64,000 nucleotides of DNA. Origin: Adiantum capillus-veneris. Lineage: Eukaryota > Streptophyta > Polypodiopsida > Polypodiales > Pteridaceae. Position numbers and translations under genes: made by a program. Numbering within the stretch: position 1 is the stretch's first letter; each line of letters begins with the position of its first letter. The notes below the pieces were generated by a model. The model was given only the letters and a program-made list of their open reading frames with translations, did not search any database and was not told the DNA's origin. The DNA is taken from positions 17,902,446 through 17,966,445 of the forward strand of contig CM043969.1 in NCBI GenBank assembly GCA_014529385.2, given 5' to 3'. This document shows, in pieces, positions 24,224 through 33,359 of this stretch.

Positions 24224-24646
24224 TCAAGGAAAGAGGATATTATATAAACCGGGTGGCCACCCTAAGGCTAGGCCTCTATCCTCATCATCTAGATAAATAA
24301 AATCGTTGTCCGTGAGGCCATAGTCTTCCTCGGTCTCTATTAGTTCCTCTTCATCATCCTCTTGTGCAAGCATGCTAATCAAGAACCTCGTGATGCGTGG
24401 ATACTCATCTTGTGCAAAAGAATAAGCATGTGCCATTGGAGACACATTCGCTACTGGGTAGGGATCACTAGTTAGCCATAGACGTATCAGCCATTCTAAC
24501 TCCTCAAAATTTCTCTCACATGCAAGGCTCTCTATCAAATCCCATTCGCAAGAAAGTATAGGGTAGCATACGTAGAACACTTGTTGAAAAGACAAGGGGT
24601 ACCTTTCATCAAAAATAGAAGTGCATGCCTCTGGTGAAGTAGCCAT
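24224..24646 (-). CDS. Small acidic ORF of the LTR element, unknown
   Basis: ATG at 24,646 begins a 140-codon frame; the frame is also open for three codons upstream, but without an ATG. The N-terminal half is rich in aromatic residues and leucine (FQQVFYVCYPILSCEWDLIE, LEWLIRLWL). The C-terminal half is strongly acidic (QEDDEEELIETEEDYG, YLDDEDRG). The ORF is intact, unlike the upstream pol-like frame. It lies downstream of a TATATATA box at 24,822-24,831 that could drive a separate transcript. Its place matches the position where Athila elements carry an env-like gene, but I see no signal peptide or transmembrane segment, so I do not call it env. Confidence 0.55.
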   Translation of the reverse strand: MATSPEACTSIFDERYPLSFQQVFYVCYPILSCEWDLIESLACERNFEELEWLIRLWLTSDPYPVANVSPMAHAYSFAQDEYPRITRFLISMLAQEDDEEELIETEEDYGLTDNDFIYLDDEDRGLALGWPPGLYNILFP

Positions 24647-24821
24647 TTCTGACAAGACAGATAGATTTGGTTAGGCCTTTAAAACATAAGAGTTGTTTTT
24701 GTGTGTTGCTTGAATTGACACGGTGAATTTGGACTTATATGTAAGATCTGATAGGGTGCTCTCTCATTGCTAGGCACTCTTGCTCTTTACTATTTTTGTT
24801 TTTTTGTGAGTATAAGGCTAT

Positions 24822-24831
24822 ATATATACAT
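24822..24831 (-). promoter_or_regulatory. Possible internal TATA box
   Basis: TATATATATAG on the minus strand, in the gap between the pol-like frame (ending 24,929) and the acidic ORF (ATG 24,646), about 175 bases upstream of that ATG. Confidence 0.35.
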
Positions 24832-24907
24832 TCCCTAAGATCGAAGATTGAGAGGTCAGGGAAAAAGGTTGAGAGGGAAACAAGTGAATGATGGATGTCC
24901 ACAAACA

Positions 24908-24922
24908 CTCCCCCCTGCCTTG
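24908..24922 (-). other. Second, internal purine tract
   Basis: Minus strand reads AAGGCAGGGGGGAG and is followed by TGTTTGTGG. The form is that of a polypurine tract just before an LTR-like TG, and it lies immediately after the pol-like frame. It could be a relic of an earlier element boundary. Confidence 0.35.
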
Positions 24923-24928
24923 GGTAGA

Positions 24929-25990
24929 TCATACCGTTTGAAATGAGCTTGTCACCCTTTGAAACCAATTGTTCCAGTTGGTAATGGGTGAGGATTTTTG
25001 CCAGTAGTTTTCTATTACCCTAGGTGCCTCGTCAAGTTGCAAGGGTGGTAAGGTACTCTCCCAGGATCGAACTTGAAGTGGTTCATCAGGTGATTCTTGA
25101 ACACTGTGAGGTGTGGATTCTTTTGTAGCTTCATGGAGGTCCACTACTATAGATGGAGACTGTGTAGAAGCTTTTACCTCTATGGATGTATTACATGATG
25201 AGCTAGAATCTTCATGGGACTCCCCCCTTCCTGAGCTAGGTGGAACAAATCGTTCTTTCTTTGGTACCCAAACTAGCTCGGGAGCGGGTGTGTAGCATTC
25301 TCTGATTTTTTTCTTTCCACGATCATTGATTCGTTTTGGAGCTACGGGATTGGGCTCACTTGGGTCAGGTGATAGGTAAGAGCACAATCTACGTTTTGGT
25401 ACCCAGATTTGATCATTTCCTTGATAGTAGCCTTGGGCTTCCAATAGTCGCTTAGGGATCCATCGCAACATTTTCTTACTTTTCTTGGAGCGAGTGGTAC
25501 GTTTCTTACAAGGCTTCTGTCTTTTAGCACTAGCTATGGTCACTAAAGAAGCTTTAGGGACCCACTTGTATGTTTTCTTCGTTACATTAGGATGAGTCTT
25601 GTCGGAAGCGATATGCATTGCTTGTAGCATATTTAAGGGTACATGCATTTCATCCCCCTCAGGTGTTACCCAGGTCGTCCCCCTATTTCCCCAAGTGTCT
25701 ATGGTTGATGCTAGGTGGACCCAATCCACATTGTCCGACTCAGTCATCCCAGGTAGGATATCCATATAAGGAGAATCTTTGCCAATGTCTGTATCCTTCT
25801 TACAAGTGTAACAATATTGTAGTGGGGCCGAGTGAACTGTGGTGTTAGAGCGATGATCAATAATGGTTTTACTCCCTAAGGGGTGTACCTTACCAGTCAC
25901 CAAATCCACTCTAAGGATAGAGTCTTGGAATTGCAAATTGACATGATTTTTAGACCAATCGTGAACCATTTGTGCTTCCCTCATGAATGG
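24929..25990 (-). pseudogene. WxPK-repeat segment of the pol-like frame
   Basis: Continues in the same frame as the protease region after a TGA at 25,991-25,993. It begins PFMREAQMVHDW, the usual continuation of a protease ILGRPF end, so the TGA most likely replaced a CGA. The next ~350 codons carry no reverse transcriptase motif. Instead they have four W-V/I-P-K motifs (about 25,560, 25,455, 25,400 and 25,262), basic runs (KKRTTRSKKSKK) and a Ser/Pro-rich tail. The function is unknown; a nucleic-acid-binding linker is possible from its basic character. Confidence 0.65.
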
Positions 25991-27550
25991 TCATCCTAAA
26001 ATCATCTCATATGACATAAGGTGTTTAGAGAAATCCATTACAATGAACGTATGTCGTACCTTGTGTCCTAGAACTTTGATCTTAAGATCCTTGAGCATCC
26101 CCATAGGTTTGGCTATGGTACCATTTGCCATCTTTACCACAATGTTAGTAACACTGAGGCGGGGTTTTCCCATGGATTCCCAACAATCTTTTGTAACGAT
26201 GCTAACTCCCGCACCACCATCAAGAATTCCCTTTATAGTTAATCCCTTGGTAGTGATGGGTAGGGTCGCATTAGACTCGTCGCCTTCAAAATACAGCCCT
26301 AATTCGTTAATGGGTACCTCAATCACAGACTCGTGTCCATCTAAGTCAAGTGATTGCACATGATTTTCCTCATCAATCATAATCAAGTCAGGCCTATTTG
26401 GTTGCGCAAACTGCGGTAATCCTGTTCGTAGCTCTCCGTTAAGGAATGCTCGAAGTGCAAGGAATAACTCAGGATCTCCATACAGCTTTGCTATGATCGT
26501 GGTTCGGACCTCAGAAGACATGAAGTCCACTAGTTTGGCAACATTCATTGGCGTTTTGCAGGGTGTAGGTCCTTGACTAGGAACTGGTGAGGATGGAATC
26601 TCATATTCCTCAATGGGATCAGGTATTCCTTCGTTAAACATCCTTTCCAACAAGAAGGGTGTATGCTCACTTTCTGATGTCCCGTCCTCACTCCCTTCTT
26701 GGATGATACTAGATATGGCTAACGGTCTATGATTCATGTGGGGTGGATGAACTTGCGTGGGAAACACTGTGTCATGAATTTTGACCTGCATGGGTTCTGG
26801 TTCTAGTTTCCTTTGAGTCTCCTCCACTAAACCTCTTAGATGTTTCACCTGCTTAATCTCGTCTACAGGGTTTGGGTACGTCCCAATCTTCTTTTTACGA
26901 TTCTTCCCTTTTTGCCCCTGCGGTTTATCTTGGGGGTCTTGGATTGGATTTGGAAACACTTGTGGTGTTTTCAGAGGCTCTTTATGATTTTCTCTTATTC
27001 GGTTTTCATTTGGTTCCATGTTACGGTTTTCTTTGTCGGTCTTTCTCTTTGTGGTATTGGTTCTAGTCTCCATTGTCTCGACTGAATCTGAATCATCCTC
27101 GAGGTCATTCATATACACGGGGTCATCTCCTGTTCCTATGTTTGTTTTGGAACTTGGCTTTGAATTTTCCGTATTCTGCGACTTCTTCCTTCGTGTCTTC
27201 CTTTTCTTTGCTTGGATAACTGACGCGGTATCTCTCTCTTCGAGGATATGGCCTGGCCCTTGAAGCATGGACCGTGTAATCGCATAAGCGGGTGCGACGG
27301 GTGGTATTGGCGATGTCACACTAGCAATTTCGACCAAATTTAGGGGTGTGATTTTAGGCGCATTTGGGTTATAGGGACATTGGGCAATCAAGTGATCTAT
27401 GCCACAACGATTACATGTGAGTATTGGCATTGCAGACGTGCTCCCTTGATTCATTTGCATCTGTGCAGCATTCTTTTGCAGCCTAATAGGGCACTCCGCT
27501 GCTCGATGTGGTCCACCACACTCGTAGCATTGAAGAGGTGGCCTCCTAGC
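25991..27550 (-). pseudogene. Retropepsin-like protease region with an extra zinc knuckle
   Basis: In frame with gag, directly after its TAG. It starts with a third knuckle (CYECGGPHRAAEC, about 27,533-27,495; spacing C-x2-C-x3-H-x4-C) and a fourth partial one (CNRCGIDHLIAQC), then a long Pro/Lys-rich spacer. The aspartic-protease core is at about 26,235-26,000. The active-site loop reads ILDGGAGVS, so the usual D-S/T-G is DGG, and the domain ends EMILG before a TGA. The serine/threonine-to-glycine change may reduce activity. First ATG in this stretch is 27,460, but expression is more likely as a gag-pro fusion by stop-codon readthrough. Confidence 0.7.
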
Positions 27551-30088
27551 CTAGGTGTTGATATTTTGACCTCTGGATGCGAGAGCAGCAGCTTGATAAA
27601 CCGGCTTGACTTGTCCCCAACAATCTTCCATGTAGTATATAGGACACTCTTCCATTGTATCAAGTCCGTAGGCAATACTAGTGTCTATTTCCTCCTCACA
27701 GCCATCTGCATAAGCATTTGATGGCTCGCAACCCACTTGGTTCATAGGGGCGACTCTTGTATGCGGGGGCTGCGGTCCTAGCACAGGAGGTGGTAGCGGT
27801 GTAGCTTGTACAACATTTTGAGATCTAGGGACCATGTGTTGCGGTAGTTGCTCAACAGGTGGAGCAGGCATCAATACAGGAGCTCGAGGTGCATCCGTCC
27901 AGGCTACAGGTGGTCTATTTGCCATCATACGTTTGATCATTAAACAATTCTTAGCTTGGTGACCATACCTACCACATGCGTTGCAAGTTCCATTAAATTT
28001 TACTCTAAACGTAGGGCACTCACTAGTGCTATGTGGACCTAAGCAAATGGAACACCATTGTTGCTCCCTTCTTGGATACATGTGACTATTTTGAGGGGGT
28101 CGATTATCCTTAAGAGACTCTTGGATTGCCTTGGTGAGGTCTGTCAAGAATGTCTCAAATACCTTTGGCTCATTGGCAATGGGCTTTGCAGTCATGGGTT
28201 CATACTCAATGGCTTGTGAGCTAGTGGATCTCGTGTTAGTAGACACCCTCATGCCTGCTATCATCAAGTTGTCCTCTAATTGGATTGCATTGGCAGTGAC
28301 ATCTTCCCAGGTTGTGATACCTCTAATCACTAGTCCATTATAGATTCCTTCATTCCTCAACCCTCGAATGAATCGATCAAGCAGTTGGTTATTGTTGAAG
28401 CGCTCATTTACAGGGCAACGAGAGTTTAAGTGCTTTAGACGACTAATGAAGTCCCTTACTGACTCTCCTTCCTTACGTTCGGCCTTTTGTAGCTGAGATG
28501 CTACACCCCAAAGCACACCTTCTCGTATGTACTCCTTTAGAAACAACCTTCGAAGGGTAGGGTAGATTGTTTTCTCGTCCACCCTTAGGGTCCTATACCA
28601 ATCTCCAGCCTTCCCACTTAATGTCAAGCTTAAGGCATTGCACTTATGTAGTTCGTTGCGTTCCCCTAAGGAATCACATACTTGTTCAAACACTTCAATG
28701 TGTTTCCTAGCATCTTCGTCCCCATTGAATTTTTGCGTGAGTTTGGCAATTTGTACTGCCTTACTTCTAGGCTCTCTATCAGATGCGTGACGCATATTTT
28801 CCGCGATAGATCGACCTATGGTTTGAGCAAACGCTGCCAAGTCACCTATGTGAGGAGGCAGGGCCGGTGGAGGTACTCTTGGAATCATATGTGGGAGAGG
28901 AACGGGTACCGGTCTTGGCATATGTGTGGATGATGCAGGATATGGAACATAACCGGGCATAGGTCCACTCGGATAAGGGCTAGGGAGCGGCACTCGAGGA
29001 GCGTAAACAAGTGGTACTATTGGAGGTGTGGGGGCCATGTGTGCATAAGGGGCTAGAGGCACATATGGTCGAGGCCCCATATTAGGTACTACGACACTAG
29101 GTAGTGGCACTGCGCTAACCGTAGATGTCATCGGTACATTCTCTGTCAGGCTTATCCCTGGAGTGAGCACTGGGTTTTCCTTAATAGAGGGTTGAGCCAA
29201 GTTAGGGAAGCTAAAGTTTTCGCTCGGAGGCTCAGATTGCATAGAGACCCCAGGTGAAATGACGTAAGATGGGTCCATGGGGCTCATTAGAGTAGGCTGT
29301 TGAGCCTTGCTCGTATCCAGAAATCTCATGGGGCCAGTTGAGAGTATATTTACCCCTCGGTTTTGCCTTTCTGATTGAATAATGCCATGGATAACATTAC
29401 AGATCATTTTCTGTTGATCTTCGATGCTCGTGGCACTAGAGGTGGATTGTACAATCTCTATCCATCCTACATGGTAGGCGTGGCCAGAGTGTAGATCCGT
29501 CAACACCTCAGTGTGGAGGTCGTATGTCCAATGATCATTAATGAACCATCCTTCTAGAGTCGACGTGTTAACGGTTTCTTGTGAGGTAGAAGCAATATTG
29601 CTCCCCGTGGTTTTACTTGTCACCAACGGTACTCTAGAGGGAACTTCTGAAGGAGGCAGCTCAACAGGGCCTTCTTGGTAAGAAGTTGGCAGGATATTCA
29701 CATGGACACTCTTTGGGGGTGTGGGGTCCACGTGCGATGTGAAAGGAGAGTTCACTTCCCCACCCCCTTTGTGTGCTTCATTTGCATCAGGTTCCGAACG
29801 AGTAGCTCTACCTAATGTTTCCATGAAACGGCTAAACATACTAGTACTAGGCTGTGGAGCTTCGGGAGGTGCATGGCCTTCTCTCTCAGTGTTTTGGGTA
29901 GGGTATGCTTCCATGATTTCTGAGTCAGAGGAGGAATCACTAGCGGCTATTTTAGGGTCTTGGGTGGTGCTACCTTGTGTCCCCGCTGAGGGTCTAGAGC
30001 TTATCGTGGATGGGTAATGGGTGTCCGTATGAACAGAGGCACCCTCAATATGCTCGTGTTCTAGCACCCGCCCAGAGCGTAAGTGCAT
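27551..30088 (-). CDS. gag: Gag polyprotein of the LTR element
   Basis: 845 codons from ATG 30,088 (MHLRSGRVL) to TAG at 27,551. The first ~430 residues are Ser/Thr/Pro-rich, with a proline-valine-rich segment at roughly residues 330-420. The Retrotrans_gag (capsid) domain covers about residues 440-605, with KLTQKFNGDEDARKHIEVFE, GKAGDWYRTL, LFLKEYIREG and ESVRDFISRLKHLNSRCP. Two zinc knuckles follow at about 678-690 (C-x2-C-x3-H-x4-C) and 699-713 (CNACGRYGHQAKNC, the canonical C-x2-C-x4-H-x4-C). Gag packages the RNA and assembles the particle. It is intact, which fits an element that supplies its own Gag but borrows polymerase. The frame continues past the TAG. Confidence 0.9.
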   Translation of the reverse strand: MHLRSGRVLEHEHIEGASVHTDTHYPSTISSRPSAGTQGSTTQDPKIAASDSSSDSEIMEAYPTQNTEREGHAPPEAPQPSTSMFSRFMETLGRATRSEPDANEAHKGGGEVNSPFTSHVDPTPPKSVHVNILPTSYQEGPVELPPSEVPSRVPLVTSKTTGSNIASTSQETVNTSTLEGWFINDHWTYDLHTEVLTDLHSGHAYHVGWIEIVQSTSSATSIEDQQKMICNVIHGIIQSERQNRGVNILSTGPMRFLDTSKAQQPTLMSPMDPSYVISPGVSMQSEPPSENFSFPNLAQPSIKENPVLTPGISLTENVPMTSTVSAVPLPSVVVPNMGPRPYVPLAPYAHMAPTPPIVPLVYAPRVPLPSPYPSGPMPGYVPYPASSTHMPRPVPVPLPHMIPRVPPPALPPHIGDLAAFAQTIGRSIAENMRHASDREPRSKAVQIAKLTQKFNGDEDARKHIEVFEQVCDSLGERNELHKCNALSLTLSGKAGDWYRTLRVDEKTIYPTLRRLFLKEYIREGVLWGVASQLQKAERKEGESVRDFISRLKHLNSRCPVNERFNNNQLLDRFIRGLRNEGIYNGLVIRGITTWEDVTANAIQLEDNLMIAGMRVSTNTRSTSSQAIEYEPMTAKPIANEPKVFETFLTDLTKAIQESLKDNRPPQNSHMYPRREQQWCSICLGPHSTSECPTFRVKFNGTCNACGRYGHQAKNCLMIKRMMANRPPVAWTDAPRAPVLMPAPPVEQLPQHMVPRSQNVVQATPLPPPVLGPQPPHTRVAPMNQVGCEPSNAYADGCEEEIDTSIAYGLDTMEECPIYYMEDCWGQVKPVYQAAALASRGQNINT

Positions 30089-30975
30089 GTGCTTTTGATA
30101 CCCTAAGGTGTCAAAAAGCTGCTCTAGAAGGCCTTGTGACTAGTTTTTAGCGTGTTTTTTGTTTGTTTTTTTGCTAGATTTTTTAGAGCGTGACGTGGAA
30201 TGGGCCGTGTGATAGCTCGAAACGAGCGTATCGGTCAGAGGGTCGTGCCGTGCTTTACAGCCCTCCGTTTGGTCACTCTATGCCCTCGGAATCCCTAAAA
30301 CTGTCAATTTCCAGTAGGGAACTAGGCCCAAACTAAAAAGTCTAAGGGTGCAAGTGGGAAGAGAAAGGAGGAGAGTGGAGGACTTGTCCCACATGCTCTC
30401 ATTCTCTCTTGAGGGAGTAGGGTATATATATATATAAGAGTGAGTCTAGTATATATCATAAGACTGAGGACTGGGCTTGGGCTTGGGCTTGGGCAAATGA
30501 TCTCGATCCCGATCTACCACCAACCCGTCCGTTTTAAGAGTCACGTTTTTTATTTTCGAAAAATTTAGCCGCCCGCTCGCTCGCGTTTTATTTTTCGAAT
30601 TTTTTTTTTAATAATATTTTTTTTTTCAGAATTTTTTTTTCCAAAAAAAACTTTTTTTTTTAATGCAGAAAATACAGAAATTGAAAATGCAGAAAATTGC
30701 AGAAACTGAAAACGCAGAAATTGAAAATGCAGAAATGCAGAAAATTGAAAAACGCAGAAATGCAGAAAATTGCAGAAATTGAAAACGTCGAACTTGAAAA
30801 TGCAGAAATTGCAGAAATTGAAAAAACGCAGACAATAGCAGAAATTGAAACTTGACAGCAAATGCAGAAAACGCAAAAAACAGAAATCTCCACGCACTCC
30901 TTCCCTGCCTTTCCTATGATAGAAATTGCACCACAAGGAAGCGTAAAGTGCTAACCGAGCTTAGTGTAGGGCATA
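30089..30975 (-). other. 5' leader of the LTR element
   Basis: About 890 bases between the primer-binding site and gag. Contains a low-complexity tandem array at 30,662-30,885, a four-fold GGGCTT repeat at 30,473-30,495, and poly-T/A runs. The phenylalanine-rich ORFs across it are artefacts. Confidence 0.6.
30662..30885 (-). repeat. A-rich GCAGAAA/TTGAAAA tandem array in the leader
   Basis: Irregular alternation of TGCAGAAA, ATTGAAAA and ACGCAGAAA words, about 18 units over 220 bases. It sits between primer-binding site and gag, where packaging signals usually lie. Confidence 0.75.
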
Positions 30976-30993
30976 TCCCCGGCAGCGGCGCCA
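30976..30993 (-). other. Primer-binding site, tRNA-Asp type
   Basis: Minus strand reads TGGCGCCGCTGCCGGGGA, four bases inside the 5' LTR. It matches the complement of the plant tRNA-Asp 3' end at all but about one position, by comparison with the published Athila-type site. Confidence 0.85.
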
Positions 30994-30997
30994 AAAA

Positions 30998-31565
30998 TGT
31001 GCGCTCCTTGCCGCGCTGTCGAAGCAAGGGACTTGCCAATACACCGTGTGCGAGCCACAAACGGCTCCAAGCACACAACAAGCTTAAACTAGCAAGCTCA
31101 AGAGAACAAAGGGTGTGTCACTCACCGCTCTACGTTCGCCTTCGTGGTGGATTCCTCGCCGCGATGAAGAAGAAGCTGCAGTCGTGTCGCGCTCAACCAC
31201 TTCGCCGCCGTCGTGCCTTCGTAATGCTCGATCGCATACACACTCTCCCTCTCTCTCTCTCTCACACACACACACACAAGGAGGTGAAGAAGAAGAAGAT
31301 GGAGATGGAGCAAGAGCACTCTTCTATTGTACAAATGAGAGAATGAGTAAAAATTAGGTTTAGTTGGCTTTTATAGAAGCTCACCCCATTCACACTTGAG
31401 TGCCCATGCTTAACCAACTAATCCCTTGAATGTCCAAGTTAAAGTGCGCCTCTCATCGGCAATCACTCCTACCCTTTTCCTATTGGTCCGACAAGCCCAG
31501 TACCTGACTCTAAATAATACAACGTTTATATATCATAGGGTGTCCGTGTGCCCTGAGGGTTAACA
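30998..31565 (-). repeat. 5' LTR (right copy)
   Basis: TGTGCGCTCC to GGGTTAACA on the plus strand, about 96% identical to 22,306-22,877. It drives minus-strand transcription of the element. Confidence 0.93.
31369..31375 (-). promoter_or_regulatory. LTR TATA box
   Basis: TATAAAA on the minus strand (CTATAAAAGCCAAC), about 190 bases into the 5' LTR. The 3' LTR has the same box at about 22,681-22,687. A transcription start near 31,340 would be expected. Confidence 0.6.
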
Positions 31566-31570
31566 ATTCT
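31566..31570. other. Target-site duplication, right (ATTCT)
   Basis: Matches the five bases at 22,301-22,305. Confidence 0.93.
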
Positions 31571-33092
31571 CTTGAATATGTGCACTTGAAAATGGAAACC
31601 ATGATAAAACTATAGGTCATATCAACATTTCGTATAATGAGTTTTCAAATTGATCTTATGTGGATAAGTTTTGAAGGAATTGTGAAGCCCAAAGTGTTTA
31701 AATCATTTTTACTAGTATTTTGTAAAAATATTCTTAGTTCTCTTAGTATGCCCCACTTTGAATCTCTAATTGATGCTTTCATCATAAGACATATCTCTAA
31801 TGAGTTTCTGAGAATAGCAATAAAAACAACAAAAATAGTTTAGTAGAGTCACTTTATAATTCTTCATCCAAAGTAAAGCTTTATATGTTTTATGAGCTAC
31901 ATCATTTCCATCAAAGTTTATAGTAAAAATAACTCGTGTGATTTTTTTGACAAAAGTCTCGTGTCCACCACAATAGGGATTTAACTAGAAAATTTTCAAT
32001 TTTTTGCAAAAAGCATATATACTTTGAAACATTACCACAAGAAAATAATAATTTTGTATTGCTTAACTAAAAAGTCATAACAAGTCATGTTTTAAATTTA
32101 ATGTGAATTAGAAGCCTATTGAGAGTAAATATGGTCAACCACAACCAAACTCTGAATGCATTAAACAAGAAACATAGCATAAGTAGCATGAGAAATAGCA
32201 TAGCATGAGTAGGGAGGCCTGATTGTCTAGAATGGAAAAGGCCAATAATAAAAATGAGGGTCCTAATTGAAGGTGTAGGGAATGGGCCTTGGGAGGCCTA
32301 TTGTGCAGGTCAGGCGACCGGCGACAGCCGGGAGCCTGCTGCAGAATGGGTCGACCAGGGCCTATTCCTGGCTGTCAAAGTCTCTGGGAGGCTGACCCGT
32401 CAGCAGCCGGAATTACCAAACTTGCCTCAACCTAACACCTCAGCGCAGGGAATATTGGGGCGCACATTTTGCCATTGAAGGACCTACTGTAGCAGGTGGC
32501 TGGTTGCAGAACAGGCGACCAGAGACTTTGACGGGTGAAAGAACCGTAGTAGGGGGGAAGAGAAAAACAGAGGTAGAGAGAATTCAAAGGTCAAAGGGCA
32601 CTTCCACTGCTAGGAAAAAATCTTTATCCCAAACATACATAAATCCCTTTGTAAAGTCAATTCTTAAGCAAAAATTTTGCAAATTATACTATGATTTGGC
32701 CATAGAGAGACTTCTTGCAAAATCCAAGTGGAACTTTTCCTTTTCACTCTCTTCTTCACTGGCTGAAGGCTAAGCTGATACACTGGGACTCACTTCCTTT
32801 GGTTATGTAAGTGTCTTGTATAGGTCTCATTCCTTCATCCTTACGATAGCTCTCATTCTTTCATCCTTACTCGGAGACTTTAGTACAGTTTCCCTTTTAG
32901 AGGGATAATGCCAATTAATGACTTTTTCAAGAGGAGATTCTTGAAGACATTCATGCTATGGTTTTTGAGTATAAGGTTCACTCTTCAAGATCTCTTCCTG
33001 AGAAACTTATCAGTGACTAGATTCTTGAAGACATTCATCACAAGAAGTTTTGGACAAATTCTCACAATAATTCCCACATTGTGACTTGCTAC
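31571..33092. other. Non-coding stretch
   Basis: No supported gene. A 14-base inverted repeat (GTCAAAGTCTCTGG at 32,375-32,388 versus CCAGAGACTTTGAC at 32,518-32,531) lies in a locally GC-rich patch at 32,300-32,540. TCTCATTCYTTCATCCTTAC is repeated around 32,826 and 32,852. Confidence 0.5.
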
Positions 33093-33171
33093 AACATCAT
33101 GAGCTTCTGTGAGGAGGCAGCGCATACCTAGCTAGGTATGCGGTGCCTCTCGAGCAGAAGCTCATGATGTT
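33093..33171. ncRNA. 79-nt near-perfect hairpin (miRNA- or siRNA-precursor-like)
   Basis: Outer arms AACATCATGAGCTTCTG / CAGAAGCTCATGATGTT pair perfectly over 17 bp. A small asymmetric bulge follows, then GAGGCA/TGCCTC, one mismatch, and CGCATACCTAG/CTAGGTATGCG, closing with almost no loop. The length suits a plant small-RNA precursor, but the tight loop also fits a foldback transposon remnant. Transcription cannot be judged. Confidence 0.45.
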
Positions 33172-33307
33172 ATGCATTGTATGAAATTTCCTACATAAGA
33201 AAATTTCTAAATCTTCTTGTGTGCATGCTGGTTTGAATGAAGACACGAAAGCTAAGGCTGTGCTGATGTAACAGTATTAAAAGGATGTATATGTAAACAA
33301 CAAGATT

Positions 33308-33308
<1 letters not shown>

Positions 33309-33346
<38 letters not shown>
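33309..33346. repeat. (GA)n microsatellite
   Basis: GA dinucleotide run just downstream of the 350-codon minus ORF. Confidence 0.95.
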
Positions 33347-33350
<4 letters not shown>

Positions 33351-33359
33351 CAATGACAA

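Larger units (their letters stand above)
22306..31565 (-). mobile_element. Complete non-autonomous LTR retrotransposon, Athila/Tat-like, 9.26 kb
   Basis: Two LTRs (572 and 568 bp) start TGT and end ACA and flank an interior read on the minus strand. A 5-bp TSD (ATTCT) brackets it. The primer-binding site next to the 5' LTR complements the 3' end of tRNA-Asp, as in Athila-type Ty3/gypsy elements, and a polypurine tract abuts the 3' LTR. The interior encodes Gag, a protease-like region, a WxPK-repeat segment and a small acidic ORF. I see no reverse transcriptase, RNase H or integrase, so it must rely on a helper element. By eye the LTRs differ by about 21 substitutions plus one microsatellite indel (about 96% identity), so insertion was fairly recent. 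Confidence 0.92.

Noticed and set aside
24224-24646. Envelope-like gene in the LTR element
   Set aside because: Position fits, but there is no signal peptide, membrane segment or glycosylation-rich ectodomain, and it is only 140 residues.
25983-30017. Plus-strand ORFs opposite gag and protease
   Set aside because: Shadows of the long minus-strand frame.
30565-30936. Phe/Ser/Ile-rich minus ORFs of 69-123 codons
   Set aside because: Product of the A-rich tandem array in the retrotransposon leader, upstream of the gag start.
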